Positions 37,020 to 49,002 of a stretch of 64,000 bases of DNA are shown piece after piece. The stretch lies in the NCBI RefSeq assembly GCF_964204645.1, contig NC_134027.1, positions 5,382,485-5,446,484 of the forward strand. Direction: 5' to 3'. The DNA is from Tubulanus polymorphus (lineage: Eukaryota; Nemertea; Palaeonemertea; Tubulaniformes; Tubulanidae). Below the pieces are notes generated by a model. It was not told the DNA's origin, made no database searches, and was given only the letters and a program-made list of their open reading frames with translations. A program made the translations under genes and the position numbers. Within the stretch, counting starts at the first letter, position 1. The number at the start of each line of letters is the position of its first letter.

Positions 37020-37593
37020 CAACAAAGTTAAATAAATTATCTATTGTTCGATAATCTTGTGTACAGATACCGTAATCCATTATGTATTGATATGTTTCAA
37101 TCACCTGTGAAAATGGCATGGCATTTATAGATGATGTAAATGATAGACAGACACATCAATCAAAACTGCAGAAATCAAATGATTCAATTATATAAACGTT
37201 TTATTTACATTGATGATAATAAATGCACGATTATACATTCATTTCTATGAGTTATAGTTTATATTGAGATTATACGTTTGATATCATCTGATGGTCATAC
37301 ATGTATACAGTAGTATTACACACTAACAACATCAATGTATAGTTTGACTTTCTTTCCCACTGACCAATATTACACATATACTAATATTTAATGCATTGAT
37401 CTGCATTGCATACCGGTAGTTTGGGTTAATCAAAATAAATAAAATATGTATGTACATAGAAGTTATATAAGATTTCATCATTTTAAGATAAGGTATTTAC
37501 AATCTTGCACTTAATAGCATCAAAGATCAGAGTTTGTATTGTTCCTGTTGTCCTTCCAAATCTATTGTCCATTACATCGAAATATTAAGTAAA
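37020..37593. other. Shared 3' flank of OTUD6B and TBK1
   Basis: About 570 bp between converging stops, AT-rich. It contains AATAAA at 37031 for OTUD6B and presumably the TBK1 3' UTR. Nothing else seen. Confidence 0.5.
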
Positions 37594-40500
37594 TCATTGT
37601 GAAATCATTGATTCAAACAGTTCAGCTTCTGTTTGACCGTTTTCTATGTTCAGTTCTTGCAATCTACAATAGTAAGTTTCAATCAATATCTCGTGAAACA
37701 TTAAGAAATGCTGAAAACATGAATACTAGTATAATTTTGAAAACGAAATACCGAAATGCTGAAAACATGAATACTAGTATAATTTTGAAAACGAAATACC
37801 GTTTCATCAGTCGTTCATTTTCATCCATCAGCTTCTTGCTGTCTTCATTTTCTGTTTCATAACTGGTTAACCTTTAAAAAACAGAAAGAAATTAAACTTA
37901 AAGCATAATAGTTTTAATTCATTTTAAAAAGAAAACTAGTCCACTTACTCATCTTTCAGTTTGTAAAGTAGAGCTCGAGTTTGTGCTTTTCTTTCATTAC
38001 TTTGTGCATTCTGTGATACTGATGCATTTACATTTCCACCACCAGTCTTGGTTCCTATTTGCGAATCGAGATCAATGAACCAATCGCACACTTTAGCTCT
38101 GTAAGCAATCTGTGCCTAAACACGTAGATTTATATCGACAAATGAAGCAGATTGAAATAGGTTACTATGATTTAAATTCATAACCAACTTACAGCATCCT
38201 GGTTCTTGCTGTACTTTCTTTGATTTTCACATAGGTCATTCATGAAAGTCTCTAAACTTTTCACTTTGCCCGTTGTTTTGTAGGCCACTCTAAAAAAAAC
38301 GTGTTGAGATTATCAGGCAAGTTCAAAATAAATGGTATTTTAGAAGTTTGAATGATGGGTCATACCTGAACCAATCGGCCATTTTGCGATGCATATCATT
38401 CAAATGAACCAAGCATTTCTCACGGACAAATTTTGAGCCAGCATCACCACTTTGTATCAGACGAGTTCTAAGTGTAAGAGAGTAAACATTTCATCTAACT
38501 AACATCATGCACAAGGCTACAATTCTTTTTCAGCGTTAATGAACTACCTGTTGAACATATGAACTTGTCTATCATTGAAAGAGAGCTTGGGTCGTTTTCT
38601 GTCCATCTTAAACTCAAGCGTAATCTGTCTGGCATCACTAATTAATATTTCCATTCTTTTTATGCTAAAAGACACGATTTAATGTAATTCGTAAAATGCT
38701 TTATACCCAGGTTTCCATTTGATCAAATAATCAATATATTTACCATTTGCAATCGCACGTAACACCAGGCTGCCACATTTTGTAGAGTTCCTTCTTTTCA
38801 ACTAATCGCTTGTAGTAATCATCACAGTATTTTTTCATTCCTTTCATGTCTTGTGATAACTTAAAAACCGCAGTTACAATTAACAAAATGTATTTGCTGC
38901 ACCGGCAAAGATTCTCACACATAATTAATACCAAATCCTGCATACCTTTTCAGATGCCTTCATTGTATTATTTATCAATGAATTTAGGTCAGTTTCTAGG
39001 ATTGGTTGTCTGCCTACAGTTCCGTAATGACGAGATGATATAGACAGCAATTGCTTCTGTGTTTCGTGGAATTCAATGAAACCTTGCATTCGTTTGTACG
39101 TTTCATCGCACACAGCCGAAAAATGAGTCATGTAGTTCATTATTCTCTCTGTGTCTTTAGTGATGATGTGTCTTTACAATAAAGAATGAGTAAACTATAA
39201 TACAATCATAAACTGAATCGATGAGACAAGATGGTTGATACTCACGAAAACATTTTGACTGCTCGGTTGATTAAATTCTGTTTCGTAATAATTCTTTTAA
39301 TCTGGTTCTTGATAAAACATAAGTTACTGGCATATGATTTTGCGAGTATGTAATCTTGGTCAAGATTCTCCTGGTTTGAGGGATGTGGAAATGGAGCTAC
39401 AAAATTTAACACATTGCACTGTTCACACATTTTCTTTTTCTTTTTGATAAAGTACATTTTCATTACCAGTACTCACGAATGCTGGTTACACGCAGATTTG
39501 TGAACTCCTGATAGTCGGCTGGAAACAGAAACACTGGGTTTTGTTCAGTCGTCTCTGGGTATAAAGTGAATGGATCAGATGGGGAGATCAATTCAAGTAG
39601 CTTGTTTCCATCGTGCAATAACAACTGTTGGTCTAGACCAATAGCACTTTGTTCAGCAATCAGTTCCTGAATACGATTATACCTTCAGAAATATCAAAAT
39701 ACATGTTTATTACTACTGACTTGCTGTGAATATCAACTCTTAATAATAGATATGCATCTTCATACCTTTCATTATTATCCACATATATTCTTAAACATTT
39801 ACTAGCCCAAACATCGAAGACATGTAAAACCTTTTTGCTAACAATATTAAAGGTTTCGGCGAAGAGCTGTTCAAATCCCCAGACTCTGTCTGGATTACAC
39901 TCGAGTAGGCCTGCTAATAATGGAGTTAAAAGCCGCTTCAGTCCACTGCAATTACAAATACATCGTTATGATTTCCATAGACAGATAGCATTCGCTTCAT
40001 GCTTATGAAAAATCTTACTCAGAAATAAGACACGTGGAAGGTAACTGGCGACTCCACTCGATTCTACCTCCCTCTGAGCGTTGAATCCCTGAAATAACCC
40101 CTGATTCTTTCTTTGTTGTAATTTGAAACCTGGAAAAGAAAAAAAAATAACAGCTCAGTGATAATTCTAAAATAGGTCCAAGTGAAAATAAGAAATCACT
40201 GGTAGTTTATTAAGGACATACATGGTATGTTTATTTCGGCGACCTCCAAAAGGTTGGAATGGTAGTTCACCGGTAACAACATGGTATAGCGTTACACCTA
40301 AACTCCATAGATCTACAGTAGCACCAAACTGCTTTGGAGATGGTTGACGAAGCACAGCTCTTTCATACATATCAGGATGCTGTAAGTCAAATAGTATCAT
40401 ATATTCAGTGGTACCATGACAGCTTAAAATCATAGTCAGATAAATAGGATAGCATACCAAATACTCTTCAGTCCCATACAGTGACATGAACTGTTCTTCT

Positions 40501-41332
40501 TCGGCCAACTCTTTCGCGGCACCAAAATCAGTGAGTTTGTATATCGAACTTAAAATGACAGAATTAATTAGTACCAGACAGTTGAGAAATATATCAATGT
40601 TGATTCACAGTTGAACTTACCTTCCATCTTCAGTAACAAAGCGCAAAATATTTCCAGGCTTTATGTCACGATGAACAACATTTTGATCGCGGAGATGTTT
40701 CAACCCACAAGCTACAAATTCAAGGCAAGGATTTCATAATTGCTGAACACCTGTGGTCTCATTTCATGATTAGATATTCAATAACTTGTTGATAAAATAC
40801 TCACTGACGTGATCTAAGACCAATAAGAATTCATCCTCATCCATCCCATAGCCATTATCCGGATCATCTAAGAGTGTAAATAGACTTCCACCCGTACATA
40901 ACTCCATAATGATCACCTTGGAATGATCTGAATTCTAGACAAATAGAAAAATATGCATGAAATGCAAATGTGCGAAACCATATATGGGGTAGCCATTCAA
41001 TTACCTCTTCCTCCACGCCTAAAAGTTTAACAATGTTTGGATGATTCAAACGCTCCAAGACATCGAATTCCCTCATTTGAATTTCCAATGGACGTTGATG
41101 CCTACTGAGCATGTTGAAAGTTTTGACTGCAAACTTTTCGCCGGTTTTCTGAAAAATGAAGCGCATGCCGTAAGAATTCAAGGTATTTTCCCATTCACAA
41201 ATAGCCTACGTTTTTTACTAGAGATTTTAGCCCTACCTTATGCCGACATATATAAACAGCACCTGTGGCTCCTTGCCCAAGAACATCATTGAGATTCCAC
41301 ACATGTTTTTGTGAGGCTCTTAATTGAGACAT
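37594..41332 (-). CDS. TBK1: TANK-binding kinase 1 / IKK-epsilon orthologue
   Basis: About 18 exons on the minus strand; ATG at 41332 ([20 protein letters not shown]). Kinase domain: glycine loop GQGATGAVY, lysine in KFAVKTF, catalytic loop [14 protein letters not shown] in [11 protein letters not shown], and activation loop [20 protein letters not shown] whose Ser matches human TBK1 Ser172. Then come an [11 protein letters not shown] segment, a ubiquitin-like domain (LQIYVDNNE-type start, [14 protein letters not shown]) and a long helical scaffold ([20 protein letters not shown]). The last exon (from about 37670 down to 37594) ends ELFESMISQ. It phosphorylates IRF/STING/autophagy targets in innate signalling. 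Human TBK1 and IKBKE arose from one ancestor, which this gene represents. Confidence 0.93.
37705..37800. repeat. Exact 48-bp tandem duplication at the last TBK1 donor site
   Basis: Two identical 48-bp units (37705-37752, 37753-37800). The penultimate TBK1 exon ends at 37800, so its 5' splice site (GTATTTC) is itself duplicated: a second identical GTATTTC lies 48 bp into the intron. Because 48 is a multiple of three and the unit is open, use of the second donor would add 16 residues in frame. Confidence 0.85.
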
Positions 41333-41637
41333 CTAAAAACATTCAAGTTATATTTTACAACCATATTCGGTTTTTAGTGGAGGATTTTGATCTTGATCGT
41401 GATTTCTGCGACAACCAGACCTCAGTGTCATAAGAGGGTGTCGAGTTCAAATGGCATGGGCGGCTGGACCAGAGAGCAGATTTGATCGATCGCAACCGCC
41501 TTATCTGTTCCAGTCGACTAAAGTGAGGGGGAAAAATGAGTTCCTGTAGGTAGCCTATTACTCTACTGTTTTGGCTCTAATTGTTTGAATTTGATGAATT
41601 TATGGGCTAGAGGTCCTAGGCTAGGATTCTAATTTTC
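41333..41637. promoter_or_regulatory. TBK1 upstream region
   Basis: About 300 bp of less AT-rich DNA before the hairpin element, the likely TBK1 promoter. No TATA box is evident. Confidence 0.35.
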
Positions 41638-41746
41638 CACAGGGACTTGACACAAAAGGAATTTGACCCCAGTATCCTAGGTACTTCTATTTACATATAG
41701 TACCTAGGATACTGGGGTCAAAATCCTTTTGTGTCAAGTCCCTGTG
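41638..41746. mobile_element. 109-bp hairpin MITE (hAT-like)
   Basis: Two 48-bp arms are inverted copies of each other with one mismatch, around a 13-base loop. The ends read CACAGGGACTTGACAC. The flanks are TAATTTTC (41630-41637) and TGATTTTC (41747-41754), an 8-bp duplication with one change. CAGGG-type ends and 8-bp duplications are typical of hAT-derived MITEs. Confidence 0.8.
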
Positions 41747-42200
41747 TGATTTTCTATCTCCACGAATTCTTCAACCATGTCAACATCTTCAATGATGGAA
41801 AGTGTCACCTACTTGATTTGCCTTATTTTTGGTGCTGGTAGGAATACCAGCTGTTGATTGGTAACTGCTTACGACGGTCGCCTTAGGGTGGTTGGTTGAT
41901 TAGTGGGGAGTGTCACCAAAGTGTCAGTTGCTGCTGTCCTGGGGGTGGTTGGTTCCTAATCTTGCCCTGGCAAGGATGGGCTATTAGGTAGTACGGTACT
42001 GTAGCAGTGAGCTGTCGTGTGTCCGGACTTTCAAATTGTCTATCAAAACTAGTTATTTCATTTTCGAAATGGTAACATGGTGGCCGTTGACTCGACAAAA
42101 TAGAACATTCCTGTGACTATATTTAGTTAGTTTTTGGGCGATAGGGTTTTCCCCAAAACCCGGAAGTAACCGATTGATGTCTGTCTGCAGAGTTTCCAGA

Positions 42201-42238
42201 ACCTGTCATGTCAGGTCTTAAGACCTGACATGACAGGT
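42201..42238. repeat. Perfect 38-bp palindrome at the left end
   Basis: Two copies of ACCTGTCATGTCAGGTC in opposite orientation around TTAA. Its imperfect partner is at 45059-45096 in the right end. Confidence 0.92.
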
Positions 42239-42810
42239 CTGACCTGTCATGTCAGGTCCCGAAAAAACCCAAACTCATGACAATATTTGACGGAACGGCG
42301 AAATATCTAGGCATGTGTTAGACGAATGGAAGAACATTTTGAGTTGAATGAATATTCTGACCCGTCGTTAATATCGAAAATGATTCAACAATAACGATAA
42401 GGAAAATGTTCTGACAAATAATTCATTTGAAAGGTTGATTTATAAGAAGAAAATATTTATGTGTAAACTATGACTTATTTCTGTATTAAAGGTAAAAAAT
42501 AAGTTTCAGGCAAAGATGAATTAATTAATGTAGAAATAAGAGCACATTATAAGAGAATATTTTCGCTAGATGAATCGAGGTCTTGATATTTCGTTTCCGC
42601 AATAAGACACTGAAAATTATCTGCTCACTATCACAGTTCGGCAACACTCCTCACTGTCCTGAAGTCCTGAAGTCTCACTATATATATTCATTGTCTTTAT
42701 GATGTACATGTAAAAGAGCCGAATGCAATATAGAGACTGATTTTATTGAGACTGATTTTAAATCAACTCATCAATTTAAAGCATGAAGTTTTTTTCTTAT
42801 ATCAGTTTTA

Positions 42811-44810
42811 ATGCAGACCTGTCACCACAGGTCCCGAGAAGCTCTGTAAAATGGCGCGAGCTGCCGTGTGAGGTCTCGCTTCATAATTATTGTTTTGTAG
42901 TAACTTAAGATTAACTATATCCATGGTTAGCAATCTATATTATATTCATTACTATAAAGATACCATAAAAAGTAAAGTTTTTTCCATTTCATCAGTTTTC
43001 AAGCAGACCTGTCACCACAGGTCTCGAGAAGCTCTGCAAAATGGCGCGAGCTGCCGTGTGAGGTCTCGCTTCAAAATTATTGTTTTATAGAAACTTAAGA
43101 TTAACTCTATCTATGGTTAGCAATTTATATTATACTCTTTACTATATAAAGGTTATAAAAAGTAAAGTTTTTTCAATTTCATCAGTTTTAGTGCAGACCT
43201 GTCACCACAGGTCCCGAGAAGCTCTGCAAAATGGCGCGAGCTGCCGTGTCAGGTCTCGCTTCAAAATTATTGTTTTATAGTAACTTAAGATTAATTCTAT
43301 CCATGGTTAGCAATTTATATTATACTCTTTACTATAAAGAGACCATAAAAATCAATGTTTTCCTTCATTTTATCAGTTTTAATGCAGACCTGTCACCACA
43401 GGTCTCGAGAAGTTTTCCTTCATTTTATCAGTTTTAATGCAGACCTGTCACCACAGGTCTCGAGAAGCTCTGCAAAATGGCGCGAGCTGCCGTGTCAGGT
43501 CTCGCTTCATAATTATTGTTTTTTAGTAACTTAAGATTAACTATATCCATGGTTAGCAATCTATATTATATTCATTACTATAAAGATACCATAAAAAGTA
43601 AGTTTTCAAGCAGACCTGTCACCACAGGTCTCGAGAAGCTCTGCAAAATGGCGCGAGCTGCCGTGTGAGGTCTCGCTTCAAAATTATTGTTTTGTAGTAA
43701 CTTAAGATTAACTATATCTATGGTTAGCAATCTTTATTATATTCATTACTATAAAGATACCATAAAAAGTAAAGTTTTTTCCATTTCATCAGTTTTCAAG
43801 CAGACCTGTCACCACAGGTCCCGAGAAGCTCTGCAAAATGGCGCGAGCTGCCGTGTGAGGTCTCGCTTCAAAATTATTGTTTTATAGTAACTTAAGATTA
43901 ACTCTATCTATGGTTAGCAATTTATATTATACTCTTTACTATATAAAGGTTATAAAAAGTAAAGTTTTTTCAATTTCATCAGTTTTAATGCAGACCTGTC
44001 ACCACAGGTCCCGAGAAGCTCTGCAAAATGGCGCGAGCTGCCGTGTGAGGTCTCGCTTCAAAATTATTGTTTTGTAGTAACTTAAGATTAACTATATCCA
44101 TGGTTAGCAATCTATATTATATTCATTACTATAAAGATACCATAAAAAGTAAGTTTTCAAGCAGACCTGTCACCACAGGTCTCGAGAAGCTCTGCAAAAT
44201 GGCGCGAGCTGCCGTGTGAGGTCTCGCTTCATAATTAATGTTTTTTAGTAACTTAAGATTAACTATATCCATGGTTAGCAATCTATTTTATATTCATTAC
44301 TATAAAGATACCATAAAAAGTAAAGTTTTTTCCATTTCATCAGTTTTCAAGCAGACCTGTCACCACAGGTCCCGAAGCTCTGCAAAATGGCGCGCGTTGC
44401 CGTGTGAGGTCTCGCTTCATAATTATTGTTTTATAGTAACTTAAGATTAACTCTATCTATGGTTAGCAATTTATATTATACTCTTTACTATAAAGAGACC
44501 ATAAAAATTAATGTTTTCCTTCATTTCATCAGTTTTAATGCAGACCTGTCACCACAGGTCTCGAGAAGCTCTGCAAAATGGCGCGAGCTGCCGTGTCAGG
44601 TCTCACTTCAAAATTATTGTTTTATAGTAACTTAAGATTAACTCTATCTATGGTTAGCAATTTATATTATACTCTTTACTATATAAAGGTTATAAAAAGT
44701 AAAGTTTTTTCAATTTCATCAGTTTTAGTGCAGACCTGTCACCACAGGTCCCGAGAAGCTCTGCAAAATGGCGCGAGCTGCCGTGTGAGGTCTCGCTTCA
44801 AAATTATTGA
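42811..44810. repeat. 190-bp satellite array, about 11 units
   Basis: The near-palindrome GACCTGTCACCACAGGTC occurs twelve times, at 42816, 43006, 43196, 43387, 43442, 43613, 43803, 43993, 44164, 44354, 44543 and 44733. Spacings are mostly 189-191 bp, with two 171-bp units and one 55-bp remnant. Each unit also has GCAAAATGGCGCGAGCTGCC and an AT-rich half. Three sequence types recur in mixed order, giving a higher-order pattern. The short open frames that repeat across it follow the repeat and are not genes. Confidence 0.93.
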
Positions 44811-45058
44811 AATCAAATAATTCACAATCATTGCATCTTTACAAGGCAAACATAAATTCTTAAATGAATTCATAACACACCATAGTTTGTTTTTTGTTTT
44901 TGAATAATATATTCAGAAAGCACTAAGATATGTTCTTTTTGTTTCTTATCGGCTATCATTTGTTTTAAATCCGCGCCTATCATATCTTCTAATCGTCTAT
45001 CATCGGTTCAGTCATTACGATTTTCATTTTAGCAAATCGACCTGTCACCTGAGGTCCC

Positions 45059-45096
45059 ACCTGTCATGTCAGGTCTTGGGCCCTGACATGACAGGT
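45059..45096. repeat. 38-bp imperfect palindrome at the right end of the element
   Basis: ACCTGTCATGTCAGG and its inverse around an 8-base centre (TCTTGGGC); counterpart of the perfect palindrome at 42201-42238. Confidence 0.85.
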
Positions 45097-45383
45097 TCTG
45101 GAAACTCTGCAGACAGACCTAAATGAAGTAACCACATTATAGTATATATTTTAGTCTCCATGCTGAATTTATCTTTGCAATTTTGTATTGCCTTTTTAAT
45201 GGCTTTTCAATAATAAATTATACTTTTTGTTTGTATAATGATGCTAAAACTATGTAGAAATCGCTATAATTCTTCATTTCGAAAAGACGAAGATTATTAA
45301 TCTCTACCCAGACGCTTGTGTATGACGTCATTTGGGATTTTCTGGGATTCCCGTTGCGAGTGAGGAAACACATCTTCAAAACC

Positions 45384-48300
45384 ATGAAATTACGTGTAAA
45401 ATATGGCCCTCGAAGGATTGTCATCGATATCGAAGGCGTTAGTTTGGAAGAATGTACATTAATGGAATTGAAGAAAAAGGTTTCAACTGAATTATCTTTA
45501 CCAGTGTAGGTGTTTAAGCTCGCGACAATATCGTAGTAGATGATCAATTCAATTCAATTATACTTTATTCATCAATCGTAATTTGTTTGTACCATTTTTT
45601 ACAATTTGAAAATACAACATATATTTTGGAATAACAGAGTATTATATTTGTATCGATCTTAAAAATTAGGGATTTCATCTTGACGAATGCATTTGTTGGT
45701 ACCATGTCCAGTGCCAGTCAGTGGTGTCAACTTTGAAAATTGTATTTCAGAGAATCCTTTGAACTTAGTTTGAATGGAACAGATCAGTTATTGGGTGAAG
45801 ATGTCAGCTTAGCGAATCTCGGGATAGTAGCTGGTGATATGGTAACAGTGCTTTCTACAGTTGAACCTCCTAAACCAAATACTGAACAGAGTTTGGTAAA
45901 TATCATAATCTACCTGATTTTGAATAAAATCTAGAATTGTATGAAAATCTAAATGTCTTCCCTCTGAGATGTGTTTGTTAAGCCTATGATTTATCGGTTC
46001 TGAAATTCTGAATGAAGTTAATTTTTACATGTTGCAGCCTACAATTACCTCTCCAGATACGCAAAATGAAGATCCTCCTTCTATTGCAAGTACAGCAACT
46101 GATGAACAGACATCCCAATCGCAACAAGCCATAGATGAGAGTCTTCCGTCAACATCGAGTGACCTACAGGCTATGGATATTTGTCAGACTCCTCCTCCAA
46201 ATGATCCTGTTGTTAATAGATACTTGAAAGAACCTATGCTGTGCTATGAGTCTGTAGATGGCGGTACACTCCCCCAGAACCTTGTACAACTCTATCAGTG
46301 TGTACAACCAACAAAAAAACAGGAAGCTCTATGTATCGTCATCAATGCATTGATGATAGAAAAAGGTTTTGCCCCAAAGGTAAGGGCTTACTATTTTTTC
46401 ATGGGCGAGATGAATTTTGAAGATTTGAAATTGAAGATTATGAAACCTGAGGATATAGTAGAACGGCAGTTTTTCATTGATATTCAGTGTTATTCTGTTG
46501 TTTTTTTTTCAGGTGTCTGAAGAAGATATCTCAGATACTACTGGATCAGTCATTGCCATGCCAATGATGTGGAACCAGATGTCATCTGTTTACACATTAC
46601 AGTTTACACACAGTAGTTGTTATGGTGTGACTGCTGCCGTTACTTGTGTACCTATGGGTGATATTGCTGTAATTCATGGTAAGAAAGTCTTGAATGAGGT
46701 AGAAAATCTTGGATCTGTGTTGTCTATTAGATTGTGCTTTATCTTGTATAATTTACAGGAATCGTTCGAGATCATGATCAGCCCAAATGCAAAATTCAAC
46801 TGAAATGTTCTCATTATGTGTTGACCGTCAGAAAGGGTTTGTTTTTCAAATAGATTGAGTTTTTTATGCAACATGCATCCGAACCACATAATAACTACCA
46901 TATATAATGATGTATAATTCCAGACCCGACTCTAGTTTATACCGGACTTGCCAAATTGTCGAGAGCTTTCAAAGATGCGATTGCTGAACCTCTATTAGAG
47001 AATATGCGGACATGTGAGTTTGACCGTTTCGCTTAGATTTATTTACACATAATCTGGAGTATCAAAGATTATATTCATGTGAAATCTCAATTTCAGGTGT
47101 TGGATTGGATCATACTGGAGGGATATCTGGTCTGGCTCATGAAATAAAGGTAGAATTAGGAATGGAACCATGCAACTGCGTGTGTATTTGAGTGCAGATT
47201 ATACTCATGCTGACTTTTTCTTGTCTTATTTTCAGTTGCATGTCCTGCAGTTCTTGGATGCTCGCAGTTTAGTGCGAATGTCAGGTGTCAACAAAGAATT
47301 TCTTCCACTGTGTCGAGAAAAGATGTTGTGGCGACGTTTATATCTACGTTCCTTTGGAAGTATGTGTTGATGGAGTATAGCATATCTATTTTTCTTGACT
47401 TAAGTTATGCAACGATCTAGATACAGAAAACATCCCTAAAGTGCCTGTGAGACTGAGCAAAAAGTGTACACTCTAGGAAATGTTCACTAACGGGAAAGCC
47501 AGGTTACCTAAGCATAAAAAGTTATTTGAAAAGGCCACTTAACTTAGCCAGGTTGGCACATAATCACTGTTCACTATGTGAAAGTAAATTTTTGTCCCAG
47601 AATAAAGTGTTGTGTTCACTATATATGGAGGTACTGATGTATGAATTTCATATTTTGGGACTGAGCGAGTGGCGTTCATTAAGGGAGGTGTTCGCTAAGG
47701 AAGGTTTTACTGTAAATTTTATTTATTTCCAGGTCGTAGTGATAATTCACTTAATCAAGATTGGATACAGGTAAAATGACTAGTTACTGAAATTTTTTTT
47801 TTGATCATGATGCCTTGAAATACGTCAGAATTGCAGAAGTTCATGTTTTTGTTTGTTCTTCAGTTTTTCAAGGAGGCCGTTCGTCGTAGGAAACAGATGA
47901 GAGAAATGTCTCGAAGATATTATCCAGTTGTGCCACCATTTAGGGGCCCTCATCCTCATTTTCCTCATCAACCTTTCGGTCCGATGCATCCTTTATATGG
48001 AGGAGGGGGTATTGTTGGTGGCGATTATGATCGAATGCCTGGAGGTTAGCTGCTTCATACCACTTTAAAAATTTTCCTTTGATCATACCTAATACAATAA
48101 TACATGTATCTGCTATTCTATCCACTTGTAGCGCATGGGGAAAACTAACTTTGAATTCCATTACAGGTTTTGGACAAGGCGGTTATTTTAATCCAGTGTT
48201 TGGATATCACGATCCACCGATGCATCCTCGATTTGATCCATTTGGTCCAATGCCGGATCAAGAATTCTTCCCAGGAAGAGGTGGAGGGATGTTTGATGGA

Positions 48301-49002
48301 CCTCCCAACGGACATGGAGGTATGTTCGACGGACCTCCCAATGGACATGGAGGTATGTTTGACGGACCTCCCAATGGACATGGAGGTATGTTTGATGAAC
48401 CTCCTCATGGACATGGAGGTATGTTTGATGGACCTCCTCATGGACGTGGTGGTATGTTTGATGGACCTCCTCATGGACATGGGGGTATGTTTGATGGACC
48501 TCCTCATGGACATGGAGGTATGTTTGATGGACCTCCTCATGGACATATGTTTGAAGGACCTCCACATGGACATGGAGGTATGTTTGATGGACCACGCCAT
48601 CATCATTATCATCACCGTGGTCCGGAGCAAAATTTTCGCGGGCCTCGTCCACATCACCATCACCACCATAATGGTTTTCATGGAAATGGTCAACATCGGG
48701 GTCGTGGACATCACCATCATTGTCCAGTCCATCATCGTCAACGGCAAAATCAAGATAATGATCAGCAACAGGAAAATGATATTGATGTTCAAGGTCAACA
48801 AGAAGGACAAGGTGTGAATAATCCTGAAGTAAATGCAAATATTGCTGCAGGGAATAATGCTGGGGTAGAAAATGTTGAATTGGGTCCGGGTCCTGGGAAT
48901 CAACAATTAGACAGGGCTAATGTGCAACCTGGTAGGCCAAGGGGTAGGGGTGGACACCATGGTGGGTTTGGTGGTGGCGCATGTGGCCATCGATTCTTGT
49001 AG
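45384..49002 (+). CDS. FBXO7: F-box only protein 7
   Basis: Eleven exons (45384-45505, 45751-45895, 46038-46379, 46513-46678, 46759-46836, 46924-47013, 47097-47149, 47236-47359, 47733-47770, 47864-48044, 48167-49002) sum to 2175 nt: 724 residues versus 522 in human. Order of domains: ubiquitin-like (1-85), acidic Ser/Thr linker, FP/PI31-like domain (about 165-310; [36 protein letters not shown]), F-box (about 320-372; [20 protein letters not shown]), then a Pro-rich tail with [10 protein letters not shown] and [12 protein letters not shown] as in vertebrates. It is the substrate receptor of an SCF ubiquitin ligase, with proteasome and mitophagy roles. The extra length is a repeat plus a His/Asn/Gly-rich end. 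AATAAA at 49339. Confidence 0.95.
47395..47730. repeat. Repeat-like sequence in FBXO7 intron 8
   Basis: Contains related phrases such as GAAATGTTCACTAACGGGAA and GGCGTTCATTAAGGGAGG with GTGTTCGCTAAGGAAGG, close variants of one another, suggesting an old inverted or tandem element. Class unknown. Confidence 0.4.
48289..48606 (+). repeat. 33-bp coding minisatellite in FBXO7
   Basis: Ten in-frame copies of an 11-residue unit, [11 protein letters not shown] or close variants (Asn for His in the first three, one Glu variant, one unit two residues short). DNA copies are very alike, so copy number is probably variable between individuals. Confidence 0.93.

Larger units (their letters stand above)
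42172..45124. mobile_element. 2.95-kb inverted-repeat element carrying a satellite array
   Basis: The left end (from 42179, GTCTGTCTGCAGAGTTTCCA) reappears inverted at the right end (to about 45118), matching over about 38 bp. Each end is followed inward by a palindrome built from ACCTGTCATGTCAGG. The 9-bp GAAGTAACC occurs directly at 42163-42171 and 45125-45133, a likely target-site duplication. There is no transposase frame. A 9-bp duplication with long inverted ends would fit a Mutator-like element, but this is inferred; a Helitron-related or foldback origin cannot be excluded. It sits between the divergent genes TBK1 and FBXO7. Confidence 0.72.

Noticed and set aside
42890-44820. Series of similar 66-80-codon frames
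   Set aside because: They repeat because the DNA is a 190-bp satellite; no codon bias or domain.
48145-48906. Long antisense frames opposite the last FBXO7 exon
   Set aside because: Shadow frames of a repetitive coding exon; low-complexity Met/Ser/Ile or His/Val content.
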